Below the pieces are notes generated by a model. That model made no database searches. It was not told the origin of the DNA and worked only from the letters and a program-made list of their open reading frames with translations. From Betaproteobacteria bacterium Ga0077523 (GTDB lineage: Bacteria > Pseudomonadota > Gammaproteobacteria > Burkholderiales > Ga0077523), in NCBI GenBank assembly GCA_001464695.1, contig LNDQ01000112.1, positions 166,835 through 230,834 of the forward strand: a DNA stretch of 64,000 nucleotides. Reading direction: 5' to 3'. Position numbers and translations under genes: made by a program. Shown here piece after piece: positions 17,582-27,084 of the stretch; the first letter of the stretch is position 1; each line of letters opens with the position of its first letter.

Positions 17582-18813
17582 TGCGACGCGTCTTGATGAT
17601 CGCGTACCACTTCCCGCCATTCGCGGGCAGCAGCGGTGTGCAGCGCACGTTGCGGTTCGTGCAGCAGTTGCCGGCGCATGGGTGGCAGCCAGTCGTGCTG
17701 ACGGTGCGTCCGCAGGCTTTCGAACAGACCAGCGAGGACCTCATGGCGAGCGTGCCGGCGGAGGTGCCGGTGTACCGCGCGTTCGCTCTGGATGCGCAGC
17801 GTCATCTGTCATTCCGCGGTCGCTATCCAGGAGCGCTCGCACGACCCGACCGGTGGGTGTCGTGGGCCTTCGGCGCGATCCCGCAAATCCTGACGATTCT
17901 GCGGAAGGAACGTCCGGCCGTGGTCTGGAGCACCTACCCCATCGCAACCGCGCACATCGTGGGTTCCATGGCGCATCGCTGGTCGCGATTGCCCTGGGTG
18001 GCGGATTTTCGCGACCCGATGGCCCAGGACGACTATCCGACCGATCCGGCCACGTGGCGTTCGTTCGCTCGGATCGAGGCCCATGCCGTGAAGCGAGCGG
18101 CGGTCTCGGTTTTCACCACGCGCAGTGCTGCGCAGACTTATCGGACGCGCTATCCGGCCGCGGCCGATCGCATCGTCACCATCGAAAACGGCTACGACGA
18201 AGAGAGCTTCGCCGGCATCGCGCCGGGGGTGGACCAGGTTCGTGGTGGCCGGATCACGCTCCTGCACAGCGGTGTCGTGTATCCGGTCGAACGTGATCCT
18301 TCGGTGTTCTTCTCGGTGCTGGCCCACCTGAAACGCAGCGGCGTGGTGTCGAAGGGATCGTTTTGCGTGCGCTTCCGGGCGTCTGGAAACGACGCCCTGC
18401 TCCGGAGACTTGCCTCCGAGCATGGAATCGAAGACCTGATCGAACTGGCCCCCTCGATCCCGTACCGGGCCGCACTAGCGGAAATGAGCGAGGTCGACGG
18501 CTTGCTGGTGTTACAGGCATCCAACTGCAACGAGCAGATACCGGCCAAGGCGTACGAATACCTGCGCACTTATCGACCGCTGGTGGGCCTGGCCGATCCG
18601 GCGGGAGATACGGGAGATCTGCTGCGCCGTTCGGGGGTTCCGTACATCGCCGCGTTGCACGACGCCGCGGGCATCGAGCAGGCGCTTCGCCGCTATCTCA
18701 TCGATGCGGCGGCTGGTAGCGCGGCGGTTCCGTCACGAGAGAGTGTCGAACTTCATTCGCGTGCGGCGCGGACGAAACAACTGGCGGAGATTTTCAATCG
18801 GTTGGCCAGATGA
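17581..18813 (+). CDS. Glycosyltransferase family 4-type
   Basis: The start ATG at 17581 overlaps the hydrolase 1 stop (TGATG). The 410-residue GT-B protein opens with VLMIAYHFPPFAGSSGVQRTLRFVQQL, the typical N-terminal domain of PelF/GT4-like enzymes. It continues with VADFRDPMAQDDYP, ENGYDEESFAG, LLHSGVVYP and a C-terminal nucleotide-sugar region (LQASNCNEQIPAKAYEYL). It adds one sugar to the repeat unit; donor unknown. It is the last gene of the acyl-carrier operon and faces the PEP-CTERM gene head-on. Confidence 0.85.
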   Translation: MRRVLMIAYHFPPFAGSSGVQRTLRFVQQLPAHGWQPVVLTVRPQAFEQTSEDLMASVPAEVPVYRAFALDAQRHLSFRGRYPGALARPDRWVSWAFGAIPQILTILRKERPAVVWSTYPIATAHIVGSMAHRWSRLPWVADFRDPMAQDDYPTDPATWRSFARIEAHAVKRAAVSVFTTRSAAQTYRTRYPAAADRIVTIENGYDEESFAGIAPGVDQVRGGRITLLHSGVVYPVERDPSVFFSVLAHLKRSGVVSKGSFCVRFRASGNDALLRRLASEHGIEDLIELAPSIPYRAALAEMSEVDGLLVLQASNCNEQIPAKAYEYLRTYRPLVGLADPAGDTGDLLRRSGVPYIAALHDAAGIEQALRRYLIDAAAGSAAVPSRESVELHSRAARTKQLAEIFNRLAR

Positions 18814-18829
18814 GCGGACTGGCCAACCG
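18799..18829. terminator. Inverted repeat between convergent genes (possible bidirectional terminator)
   Basis: CGGTTGGCCAG-atgagcgga-CTGGCCAACCG has perfect 11-bp arms and a 9-nt loop. It spans the glycosyltransferase stop codon and the gap to the oppositely oriented PEP-CTERM gene. No T-run follows on either strand, so termination is only suggested by position. Confidence 0.45.
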
Positions 18830-18842
18830 CACTGAGCACGAA

Positions 18843-20309
18843 CTAGGCTCGTCGCCGGCGCATCAAGTTCCAGCCGACCATCCCGAGTCCGGTCAGTATC
18901 AGCGCATACGTACCCGGCTCCGGCACCGGGTTGATCCAACCGTCCGGACGGTAGAGCCAGATGTCGCCTTCGGTGATACCGTCGAGTGCGACAAATGCAC
19001 CGAGATTTGAAGCGTACTTCCATTTACCGCGTATTCCACCGCTGATCGGATCGTCACTGGCCGGGCGGGCATTGGCCGCGAGCAGGTCACCGTCGGTGAC
19101 GAGGGTGAGCGACCACGTGTCTCCGATCAAACCGGAGTCCGGAGCCTCGAGCCTCCAGACGTCGCCGCCGCCAGACCAAACCCAGAATGCATCCGTGGCG
19201 GGATCCCAGTCGATGCCAGCCAACCGAGAATCGGAAATCGTGCCACCGGACACCGTCAACGCGATCGCCTGGCTGCGGTTGGCAACACCGCCAAGTGTAT
19301 CCGTATCCCAGACTACAAATGGCTGGCCCGGAGTGTCGCTCATGGACACGTAAAAACCGCTCAACGGATCCATTGCAGCCGCGCCGTACGCTACGGGGCC
19401 GGTAAACCAGCTGCCGATTACCGAGACGGTATCCTGGGAAGGATCAGTGACGTCCGTGATCTGATAGCGGAACAGATACTTGTCTGTGCCACCACCTACC
19501 GTCCCCGTGAAGTAGACAACATCTTGCCCCTCTTCCACTACGGCTGCCGTTGTGCCGTCAAGATTTCCGATGGCCAACGAACCTGCGGACGTCGTAAAGG
19601 AAAACTTGTCCCTTACGTCCCTGTTTTGCCACATTTGGCCGCCCAGAACTGCAGGATCAACTGCTGAACCTGTCGTGCCGCCGACTTTGGTGCCGTCTGC
19701 CTTCGAAGGATCGAACAGATACGGCCCTGTGGTCCGCAACGATCCGCCGGGATCCTGAATCTGCTGGGTGCCACCCGTGTTGTAGGATGCTCCACCCAGT
19801 GTGATCATGCGGTCGGCGACCGCGAGATACTCGTTGTTGTCGTAAGTATGAATCGATGTGGGGGCGTTGATGGCGCCATCAACTGGCACATAGAGTCCGC
19901 CGGACAATAGAGTAACTTGGCTAGGAAGGGACGCCAGTTCCCACAGCTGACTGCTTCCGCTCCACCGGTAGACCTCGTTGCCAGCGTAGTTCTGGTGGCC
20001 GCCACCGAAAAGTAACAGGTCGCCGCGAGCAGCGTCCCATGCAAAGCTGCTCCAAGCCGAGATAATTGCGCTTGGCGATGCGTGGCTTCCCCCAGAAAGC
20101 GGACGATCAGCGAGGTCGGGCCAGGCATCGGAGAAGCTGTTTAGATTGACCCTTGACCAAGTTCCGTCCGCCGCTCCCTCCAGGATGGAAAGAAGATTGC
20201 TATTGTCAGCATCGGCCATGGCGTGCGAGCTCGACAACACAGACCCAGCAAGCGCCAAGGTCATTGCTCCGTTGCGAATCCACGAAAATCTGGTTCGAGG
20301 CATTCTCAT
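18843..20309 (-). CDS. PEP-CTERM sorting domain protein with kelch-like repeats
   Basis: The 488-residue protein begins with a signal peptide (about residues 1-32, ending SSHAMA). It ends with PVPEPGTYALILTGLGMVGWNLMRRRRA: the PEP motif, a membrane span and an Arg-rich tail, which is the XrtA recognition signal. The body contains repeating segments such as LLLFGGGHQNYAGNEVYRW and YFTGTVGGGTDKYLFRY, resembling kelch/beta-propeller blades. It would be exported, cleaved at the PEP region by XrtA and probably attached to the matrix. A sigma-54-like element lies upstream. It is divergent from the GT2 gene. Confidence 0.88.
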   Translation of the reverse strand: MRMPRTRFSWIRNGAMTLALAGSVLSSSHAMADADNSNLLSILEGAADGTWSRVNLNSFSDAWPDLADRPLSGGSHASPSAIISAWSSFAWDAARGDLLLFGGGHQNYAGNEVYRWSGSSQLWELASLPSQVTLLSGGLYVPVDGAINAPTSIHTYDNNEYLAVADRMITLGGASYNTGGTQQIQDPGGSLRTTGPYLFDPSKADGTKVGGTTGSAVDPAVLGGQMWQNRDVRDKFSFTTSAGSLAIGNLDGTTAAVVEEGQDVVYFTGTVGGGTDKYLFRYQITDVTDPSQDTVSVIGSWFTGPVAYGAAAMDPLSGFYVSMSDTPGQPFVVWDTDTLGGVANRSQAIALTVSGGTISDSRLAGIDWDPATDAFWVWSGGGDVWRLEAPDSGLIGDTWSLTLVTDGDLLAANARPASDDPISGGIRGKWKYASNLGAFVALDGITEGDIWLYRPDGWINPVPEPGTYALILTGLGMVGWNLMRRRRA

Positions 20310-20388
20310 GAGTGCACCCCACTAATCATGAATGAAAATACCCGATACACCCCGGAACGAGGTTGTCGGGCCTGAATGTGGCACGGCA

Positions 20389-20403
20389 GCAATACTTGCA
20401 CCA
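20389..20403 (-). promoter_or_regulatory. Sigma-54 (-24/-12) promoter-like element upstream of PEP-CTERM gene
   Basis: The minus strand reads TGGTGCAAGTATTGC. GG and GC are exactly spaced and TTGC is complete, with three mismatches elsewhere to TGGCACGnnnnTTGC. It lies about 80 nt before the start at 20309. Weaker than the sites at 51.5 kb and 2.4 kb. Confidence 0.35.
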
Positions 20404-20580
20404 CTCCACTAACTCCTATCCTGTTAAGACGTTAGCGTCCGACGCCTACAGTTGGTGTGTTGACTGTCAAGAATGTCGACAGTGCTCCCAAGCAGTACTG
20501 ATCTCACCGGTGAAGGTTCTGAACCTTAAACTCACCGTGCGCCGAACCGAATTCGAACTCGCATTCTAAGGATGAAATTC

Positions 20581-21489
20581 ATGGCTGGTGGTCAACGATT
20601 TCCTGTAATGGTTCTTGCCTACAACGAAGAGGCGCAGATTGAAGCATGCTTGGACAGTATTTTTGCGGCGAACGCTGACATGGAGTTCGACGTCTTCGTT
20701 ATGGCGAACGGTTGTACCGACGGGACGGAACACATAGTTCGTGACTACGCATCGAGGCGCCCGGAGGTGCACCTGGTCTCGATTGCTTTAGGAGACAAGT
20801 GCAATGCGTGGAATGTCTTCATCCACGAGACCGTTCCGCAGCACTGCGCCGACCGCGAGATTTACTTCTTCATGGATGGCGACGCGCGCAGCGGCCCAAG
20901 CGCACTGCTCAATTTGGCAAAGGCCTTGCGGGAAGACACTCATGCGCACGCTGCCTCGGCTCCTCCGGGATCCGGGCGCGACAAGAAGAAGGACTGGACC
21001 GCATTGGTGGATAACCGCGCTCTCGTCGCGAATCTGTATGCATTGCGCGGTTCCTTTGTTGACCGATTGCGAGACCTTCGTGTCAAGTTGCCGCTTAAGT
21101 TGGAGGGCGACGACGGCTTGCTGGGCGCCTTGATCAAGTGGGATCTGAAGCCCGGGAAGGGCTGGGACGATACGCTGATTCATCCCTGCACCGATGCATG
21201 GTTCGAATTTGACCCTGTGCCCATGACCAGCGTTCAGGAATGGAGGAAGTATTGGCGTCGTCTCATACGATACGGACGACGGCGGTATGAGTTTGCCCTC
21301 CTGGGTCAGCGCCTTCCGAAACTGGGCTTGGCTGGATTACCTACCGATATTCAGGAGATCTACGGGGAGGCGGATCAACTCTCTCTTGGTTGGGAAGGCA
21401 TATATACCGTCACCCACGCGCTGGCGCTGCGCGAAATGCGTCACGTTGCACGTACAAAGGCCGCAGCCGCCAGCGTACCGCCCAAGTAG
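20581..21489 (+). CDS. Glycosyltransferase family 2
   Basis: I prefer the ATG at 20581, which has AAGGA eight bases upstream; the ORF-track ATG at 20572 has none. The roughly 302-residue protein has a GT-A fold start (FPVMVLAYNEEAQIEACLDSIF), VMANGCTDGT and the DxD-type metal site YFFMDGDARSG. A basic C-terminal region (RKYWRRLIRYGRRRYEF) may contact the membrane. It transfers a sugar from a nucleotide donor. It stands alone on the plus strand between minus-strand genes and lies in the lower-GC region. Confidence 0.85.
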   Translation: MAGGQRFPVMVLAYNEEAQIEACLDSIFAANADMEFDVFVMANGCTDGTEHIVRDYASRRPEVHLVSIALGDKCNAWNVFIHETVPQHCADREIYFFMDGDARSGPSALLNLAKALREDTHAHAASAPPGSGRDKKKDWTALVDNRALVANLYALRGSFVDRLRDLRVKLPLKLEGDDGLLGALIKWDLKPGKGWDDTLIHPCTDAWFEFDPVPMTSVQEWRKYWRRLIRYGRRRYEFALLGQRLPKLGLAGLPTDIQEIYGEADQLSLGWEGIYTVTHALALREMRHVARTKAAAASVPPK

Positions 21490-21545
21490 GTGCTTCTATT
21501 GGGATTACTCACGTCAACGGCAGCGTGCGTACGAGGTGCTGGAAG

Positions 21546-22280
21546 TTACGGTCGGGCGGCTTCAGCCGGGTTCCTTTGCATGAAGCAGTTCAATTCTTGA
21601 AGTCCGCCTATCGGCGTGCGCGAAACGACCGTCAGATCGTACAGTTCAAAGCCCGCATTCTCGTAGACCGATAATGCCTCAATGAAATGAGGCATTCCGC
21701 GGTAGATCGGACGCACCGACAATTCTGACTGCAGCCCATGAATCCTGAGCAGGCATTCTTGGGCACCGGCGAACACTTCAAGGTCAAACCCCTGCGTATC
21801 CATTTTGAGAAAAATTCGCTTAGCAGGCAGTTCCCGCATCAACTGCGGAAACAAGCTGTTGAGTTGACGAATCTCAATGCACTCAACCTCGACATTTTTT
21901 TGTCGCCCGACAGGCTCAAGGATCGAACTCATAACCGTGAGATCGGCGAAGACGTTGATACTGGCAGTCCCGTCCTCCCGACCGAGCGCACAGTTGAAGC
22001 CACGCCACTTCGCGTCTTTGCGAAACAAAGCCTCCAAGATCGAATACTCTCGGCGCAGGGGCTCGAACGAGACGATTTGTCCCCGGTACCCCATCTGCCT
22101 CAGTTCCGTCGCGAACTGCCCACGATTCGCACCGACATCCAGCACCATGTCAATGTCAAGACTTCGCAGCAAGTCACGCAAATGCGTCAACTCAAGATAG
22201 CGACAAATCGGATTCTCTGGTGCGCGAATGTTCGCGGCAACCGCGGACAAAGCTAATCTCTTGACGAGCTTCCCGATCAT
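21546..22280 (-). CDS. FkbM family methyltransferase
   Basis: The 244-residue protein has the SAM-binding motif DMVLDVGANRGQFATEL, then IVSFEPLRREYSIL, and the FkbM-typical IFLKMDTQGFDLEVFAGA and a C-terminal VYENAGFELYDL segment. FkbM proteins O-methylate sugars or small molecules. In a polysaccharide locus, capping or decorating methylation of a sugar is most likely. Confidence 0.85.
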   Translation of the reverse strand: MIGKLVKRLALSAVAANIRAPENPICRYLELTHLRDLLRSLDIDMVLDVGANRGQFATELRQMGYRGQIVSFEPLRREYSILEALFRKDAKWRGFNCALGREDGTASINVFADLTVMSSILEPVGRQKNVEVECIEIRQLNSLFPQLMRELPAKRIFLKMDTQGFDLEVFAGAQECLLRIHGLQSELSVRPIYRGMPHFIEALSVYENAGFELYDLTVVSRTPIGGLQELNCFMQRNPAEAARP

Positions 22281-22352
22281 CGGGCGATGATTTCCAAAAA
22301 TGCAATCATGTATTCGGTGCAGCTCCAGGCGGGCTTGGAGGTCAACGCTCTC

Positions 22353-23069
22353 TCAATCGGCCCATCGACCGGCCTCTCGCAACTTGTTTCTGAGGCCCGG
22401 CAGTTGGAAGCCAAGAGCGTAGGCCTTCTTCGCGTGCTCCAAGGCTCGGTCATAGTCCTTCAGTTCAAAGAGTACCAGTCCGAGGTTGTAGTGGACATTG
22501 CCCGTGTCCACGCCCAGCTCGATGGCATCGTTGAATGCATCCACAGCGCCTTTGGCGTTGCCTATTCTGCTGAGGTAGTAGCCAAGGACGACCCTCACTT
22601 GCCCGTCGTCTGGTTGGAACTGAATAGCCCGGGAGAACCAGCAATCAATGCTGTACAGCGAATCGGTGGGCTTGGCCTTCTTCTCGCGCAGGGCTAGTTT
22701 CGCCATCGCGAGCAAGGCCCGATGATGGTTCGGAAACGCTCGCAGCGTGTACGAAATGTCGCCCGCCAACCGGCCCTCCTGCCCTGCAACGAGACTCTCT
22801 ACCTGCGGCGTGAAATGATGGCTCTCGACCAAGACGATGGTCTCAGGGTTGGCTCGCGTGTAGTCGAACGGGCCAAATGCGTTGGCAAGCTTGCCGCACT
22901 CCTCGTCGCCCACGGCACTCCAAGCACTTGTCGTGAGCACACACGAGGCAACGGCCACTGACAACCAACGCGAGTACCTTTCGATGAATCCCCTGGACAG
23001 GATCCGGCGGGACCGAATGGTGCCAGCGGGCACGTCCGAAACGCTTCTGACCAACGCAGATTGCTTCAT
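22353..23069 (-). CDS. TPR-repeat protein with N-terminal membrane anchor/signal
   Basis: The 238-residue protein has a hydrophobic segment at about residues 35-52 (WLSVAVASCVLTTSAWS), a signal peptide or anchor after a basic N-terminus. Three to four TPR-like helical pairs follow: FPNHHRALLAMAKLAL, DDGQVRVVLGYYLSRIGNAKGAVDAFNDAI and GNVHYNLGLVLFELKDYDRALEHAKKAYALG. It is probably a periplasmic scaffold. It lies 72 bp upstream of the FkbM gene, on the same strand. No enzymatic role visible. Confidence 0.7.
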   Translation of the reverse strand: MKQSALVRSVSDVPAGTIRSRRILSRGFIERYSRWLSVAVASCVLTTSAWSAVGDEECGKLANAFGPFDYTRANPETIVLVESHHFTPQVESLVAGQEGRLAGDISYTLRAFPNHHRALLAMAKLALREKKAKPTDSLYSIDCWFSRAIQFQPDDGQVRVVLGYYLSRIGNAKGAVDAFNDAIELGVDTGNVHYNLGLVLFELKDYDRALEHAKKAYALGFQLPGLRNKLREAGRWAD

Positions 23070-23115
23070 ATACGCGCTTCCGTGAAACGATGGGATGGCA
23101 TGCGGCTCAATGAGA

Positions 23116-23886
23116 TTACGTCATTCGCTGTGAACTCGTCTCCTTGGACAACCGGATGTGAATCCAGTTGGCATGCGGTTTCCTGACGGACGTTTGAGCG
23201 ATCTGGATGTAGAACGCGGTCCGAGTGAATATTTTCTGCATAAAGTTTCGAGGTGGCGCTGGTTTCAGGGCACTCCCGCAGTGAACGCAAGGCTCGTCCT
23301 GGGCATAAGTTCCGTAGGGATTACCAGCTAGGTCCATCAGGAAGGCAGAGATCGCGTTCGTAACGGCATTGGTAGTTCCCACGAACGACTGTCCATCAAC
23401 CCGACACGATGCGAACAGAGCGCGAATCTTCTCTTCGTCGAACGAATTCTGGTGTCCCCAGGGCGGGTTCCTTCCTCCGCAGGAGTAGCAGGTTGTGCGG
23501 CCCACGCGAATATCCTGCCTGTAGGGGACGCCGATAAGCACATAACGACTGGAGACCCTCGCCAACTCTGCGCATGCTCGGGCCAACGTGCTTGGTGGAA
23601 GATGCTCCAACACTTCAGCACAGACGACAATATCAAACGAATTGTCAGGAAATTCCAACCGGGTCACATCGCCTTTGACGCAATGGACTCGGGTATCGTC
23701 CACCGACGGCGTTTCCAGATCAAGCGCCGTGACGGCAAGGCCACGGTCCGCCATGAGTCTGGAGATGAACCCATCGCGGGCGCCAACATCCAGAGCGCTT
23801 TCGATACCTGGCGGCATCAGTCCAAGCAGGTCACCGATCCGCTCTTGCTCACGTGCGCTCTCCCGATACTCGGAAAGACTCATCAT
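23116..23886 (-). CDS. Class I SAM-dependent methyltransferase with zinc-ribbon-like Cys pairs
   Basis: Start chosen at ATG 23886, which has GGAG five bases upstream; upstream residues of the ORF do not look coding. The 256-residue protein has the SAM motif IESALDVGARDGFISRLM, ALDLETP, VHCVKGDVTRLEF and IVVCAEVLEHLPPS. Two Cys pairs (CYSCGGRN and CVHCGS) suggest a bound zinc. It probably methylates a sugar or carrier in the glycan pathway. A 198-bp gap separates it from the upstream flippase gene. Confidence 0.8.
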   Translation of the reverse strand: MMSLSEYRESAREQERIGDLLGLMPPGIESALDVGARDGFISRLMADRGLAVTALDLETPSVDDTRVHCVKGDVTRLEFPDNSFDIVVCAEVLEHLPPSTLARACAELARVSSRYVLIGVPYRQDIRVGRTTCYSCGGRNPPWGHQNSFDEEKIRALFASCRVDGQSFVGTTNAVTNAISAFLMDLAGNPYGTYAQDEPCVHCGSALKPAPPRNFMQKIFTRTAFYIQIAQTSVRKPHANWIHIRLSKETSSQRMT

Positions 23887-24084
23887 TGCTCCACTCTCGA
23901 CCATCGAATTCTGTTTATGCTGAAAAGGTGTGTGAACCGGCTGACTGCACAAAGCGATCAACGGAATCTGGTGACTCCAAGACGCGATCGCCATCGTGAG
24001 GGATTTCCGCCTTGGTGTTCCTCGGCCATATTGAGGCGTCAAGCACAACGTCCAGTCTCATGAACCGCGCCGTCTCATTAGGCA

Positions 24085-25596
24085 TCAGAGCGTCGTTCGT
24101 TTCATGATCCACGACCGCAGCAGTTCGAGAATCTTTCGCTCCGTGCTGTCCGGCCGCCCAACGAAGGCCCATAGCGCTAGTATGGCCAACGCGTACACCA
24201 GCGCGCCAATCGTGCATAGGCTCACCAACTCAGCGAACGTTGAGTATCGTTCTGATTGCTCGAGAAACCAGCGATAAGTTGTTAGAACTGCCCCCACCAT
24301 AAGCGTTGACGCGACCAGGGGTCGGAGCAGGTACTTACCCATCCCCGGGAAAGGTACGCCTGATAGCCTCGTGAAGAGAACGCGAATTGCGACGAGCCCA
24401 AGTACGCTCGCGAAGCAATGAGCAGCAGCAGCACCGGTGGTTCCAAATCGCATACAGGCAACCACGGTGACCGGAAGCGAGACAAGCAAAACGCCGGCAG
24501 AAAGTAGAGAAAACGCCCGCGGTTTTCCGAGCGCCAGGAGCACTATATAGAGATTCGATTGCAGGGCGGTCGCGAGCCCACTCAGTGCAACGATCTGAAT
24601 GATCGGAACGGCTTCTGTCCATTGACTGCCTAGGAGGAGTGCGACTGCTGGCTCGGCAACGCACAGGATCCCAAGGGACACCGGGAAGCCAATGAAGCAA
24701 ATCATCCCAAATACTGCTCCGAACCGCTGCGCGAGCTGATCGGGGTCATCTGACAATCTAGCGTAGGCCGGGAAGACGGATCGGTTAAGAGGTGCGATCA
24801 GTTCCGTCGCCGGCAGCGACGCGATCTCTACGGCGACGTTGTAGATCCCCAAGCCATGGCTGCCAACGGTACGTCCGAGGATGAAGTCAGTCGACCTGCT
24901 TCTCAAGAACTGTACGAAGCTGGACACGAAGATCCATTTCGAGAAATGAAACAGATCATCTCGAGCCGCCAATGAGAATCGAGGACGGAAGGGATGGAGG
25001 CGGTAGCTGATCCACACCGATACGAGCGTCCCAACGACAACCCCAGCAATAAGCGCCCAGTAGGAACGCAAAGTGAGCGCCAATCCAATCGTGACCACAA
25101 ATGTGGCCATGCGCTTCGCAATCTGAAATCGGAACTCACTCTTGAAGTCCAACTCTTTTCGAAATGCCACAGTACCGATGTTCGCGAATCCCCCAACCAC
25201 GGAGCTGATCGCGAGGACGGGCAGAATCAGCTCCAGGCGAGGTTCCCGGTAGAATGCGGCGGCGGGCACAGCGACTACCAGCAAGAGCACGGCAATCGCG
25301 GAACCGAAGATGACGTTGAACGTCCATGCCGTGTCATAGTGGGCGCGCCCTGTCTGTTGCCGTTGTATGAGCGCAGTATCGAAGCCGAATGCCGACATTA
25401 ACTCGAGCAGGGCCACTACAGCCACCGCCATCGCAACCAGTCCGAAATCGTTGGGAGTAAGGATGCGCGCGAGGATGATGGTGCTAAACAAGCCGACGCC
25501 ACGCTCGACTAGCTTCAAGCCCATCATCCAGGCGGCACCGAGCGCAATCTGCCGGGTTGTCGCAGGTCGTGACTGCTCTTGTGGTGACACGGCCAT
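24085..25596 (-). CDS. Lipopolysaccharide/polysaccharide flippase (MOP superfamily, Wzx-like)
   Basis: The 503-residue protein has about 12-14 membrane segments. The N-terminus (ALGAAWMMGLKLVERGVGLFSTIILARILTPNDFGLVAMA) is characteristic of the polysaccharide_synt_3/Wzx group, with a later GIYNVAVEIASLPATELIAPLNRSVFPAYARL. It moves lipid-linked repeat units from the cytoplasmic to the periplasmic leaflet. It is followed downstream by methyltransferase genes and preceded by the O-glycosylation ligase. Confidence 0.9.
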   Translation of the reverse strand: MAVSPQEQSRPATTRQIALGAAWMMGLKLVERGVGLFSTIILARILTPNDFGLVAMAVAVVALLELMSAFGFDTALIQRQQTGRAHYDTAWTFNVIFGSAIAVLLLVVAVPAAAFYREPRLELILPVLAISSVVGGFANIGTVAFRKELDFKSEFRFQIAKRMATFVVTIGLALTLRSYWALIAGVVVGTLVSVWISYRLHPFRPRFSLAARDDLFHFSKWIFVSSFVQFLRSRSTDFILGRTVGSHGLGIYNVAVEIASLPATELIAPLNRSVFPAYARLSDDPDQLAQRFGAVFGMICFIGFPVSLGILCVAEPAVALLLGSQWTEAVPIIQIVALSGLATALQSNLYIVLLALGKPRAFSLLSAGVLLVSLPVTVVACMRFGTTGAAAAHCFASVLGLVAIRVLFTRLSGVPFPGMGKYLLRPLVASTLMVGAVLTTYRWFLEQSERYSTFAELVSLCTIGALVYALAILALWAFVGRPDSTERKILELLRSWIMKRTTL

Positions 25597-25758
25597 CAGG
25601 TCACGAACTCAGCTTCGGCGACCAAGGCAGGTTCACGGCGATTCGATGCTGCCTGGTCGATCGTACCGACGCGCGGCAACGACGAGAAGCCTGTGAGGGA
25701 CACTTGGACGGGATCGAGGGTTCTCAGGAATGGGACGGCACCTCGCAAGTGCACAATC

Positions 25759-27048
25759 TCAAGCCGCGAGCTGCTCGCGCCCAGAGGCCGCCGGCAATTC
25801 TTGAGGTACCTGTTGGTGCTTTGACAGCCACGCCTTGGTCATGACGACCAAGGCAAGCACGTTGTACGGAAGGTCGAAGTAGGCAAGACTCAGAAACGCA
25901 CCACCAACCGCGTAGCCGACCAGACTGACCTGACACATCGACCCTAAATGACGGCACCAAGCCAGGTCTTCCCTCGCCTTTCCATGCCGGCGCAGGTACG
26001 CAGCGCCTCGCCATGTAAACCACCACATTAGGAGCCAGATTGCGAGCCCGACCCATCCCTGTTCACCGAGAACCTGCAAGTAGATGGAGTGCGCAGCGTG
26101 GATGTCTTCGGGTTCCGGGGCATACTTGGTGAAGATATCGGGTTCGTAGATCGCAAACCCCCCCCCGGTACCCGGATGATCGTTGGCCAGATTGAAGGCC
26201 ATCGCCCACGCATTGAGCCGCCCTAGTGCCGAACCATCCGTTTCGTAGGTCTCGATGGTGTACATTCGCTCCGTCCAAGCGCTGGGCATGAATGCAAGCA
26301 GCGCCAAGCCCACGCAGACGAGCAGAACACCAAGAATGCCCTTGCGGTCGCTTCGCCACCACAAGAACGTGGACATGGCAAAAATTGCGAGAAGGGCGCC
26401 TCTGGAGTGACTTCCTAGCGCGGCGGCTGCGCACAGTGCCATCGACGCCAAGAGAATCCACTTCAACCACCGCAGCTGTCGCGGCGCGACGAGGTAGATG
26501 TAGTAGATCAACGGGATCACCAAGATGATCGCGAGCGCGATCTCGTTGTTGCCTTCAATGAATCCGCCGGGACCCCAGACGCGATGATTGCCTCCCGTCA
26601 CCAGCGTGAAGATGCCGCCCTTGACTCCATAGAACCCAATGGAGAACACAACGACCCACAGGAACCACTGAATGTGCTCCTTCTTGTAGATAAGCGCGAT
26701 CGTCAGAATGATCATGACGTCGATCTTCAGAACGCGCGTTAGCATCTCCCAACTTTCCGAGGGGTAGTAGGAAAAAGGCCAGGTAGCGCTGATCCACACC
26801 ATGAATAGCACCAGACAGATGACCGCGGGGTCACCGAAGGGGTTTCGTCGTTCACGCGTTAACACGAAGCCGATCATTGTCGCGGACGCGACTATCAACG
26901 CCACTGGCATGCTAGTTATGAAGCCCCAACCGAGCGCGTGCGGGTTCATCACACTGACCCACGTCCACATAATGACGCCGATCCATGGTCGAAACAGGGC
27001 TGCAGCAGAACCCGAGAGAATAATCGTCAATATGACCAAATCACGCAT
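25759..27048 (-). CDS. Putative O-glycosylation ligase, exosortase A system-associated
   Basis: The 429-residue polytopic membrane protein opens with MRDLVILTIILSGSAAALFRPWIGVIMWTWVSVMNPH, a signature start of the exosortase-linked O-ligase family. It has the WaaL/PglL-type periplasmic loop motif GGGFAIYEPDIFTKYAPEPEDIHAAHSIYLQVLGEQGW. It would transfer the lipid-linked glycan to protein, possibly to PEP-CTERM proteins, whose Ser/Thr-rich regions would suit. That acceptor is inferred. GC is somewhat lower here than to the right. Confidence 0.9.
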   Translation of the reverse strand: MRDLVILTIILSGSAAALFRPWIGVIMWTWVSVMNPHALGWGFITSMPVALIVASATMIGFVLTRERRNPFGDPAVICLVLFMVWISATWPFSYYPSESWEMLTRVLKIDVMIILTIALIYKKEHIQWFLWVVVFSIGFYGVKGGIFTLVTGGNHRVWGPGGFIEGNNEIALAIILVIPLIYYIYLVAPRQLRWLKWILLASMALCAAAALGSHSRGALLAIFAMSTFLWWRSDRKGILGVLLVCVGLALLAFMPSAWTERMYTIETYETDGSALGRLNAWAMAFNLANDHPGTGGGFAIYEPDIFTKYAPEPEDIHAAHSIYLQVLGEQGWVGLAIWLLMWWFTWRGAAYLRRHGKAREDLAWCRHLGSMCQVSLVGYAVGGAFLSLAYFDLPYNVLALVVMTKAWLSKHQQVPQELPAASGREQLAA

Positions 27049-27084
27049 GATGAGATTCCTCCGCGCGATACTCGAATGCAGTCC

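Noticed and set aside
20379-20400. TGGCACG followed by TTGCA on the plus strand, looking like a sigma-54 site
   Set aside because: The spacing between the two boxes is six bases too long; only the minus-strand element has correct spacing.
23915-24217. 100-residue minus-strand ORF between flippase and methyltransferase
   Set aside because: Overlaps the flippase end, lacks a ribosome site and any motif; a short remnant cannot be excluded.
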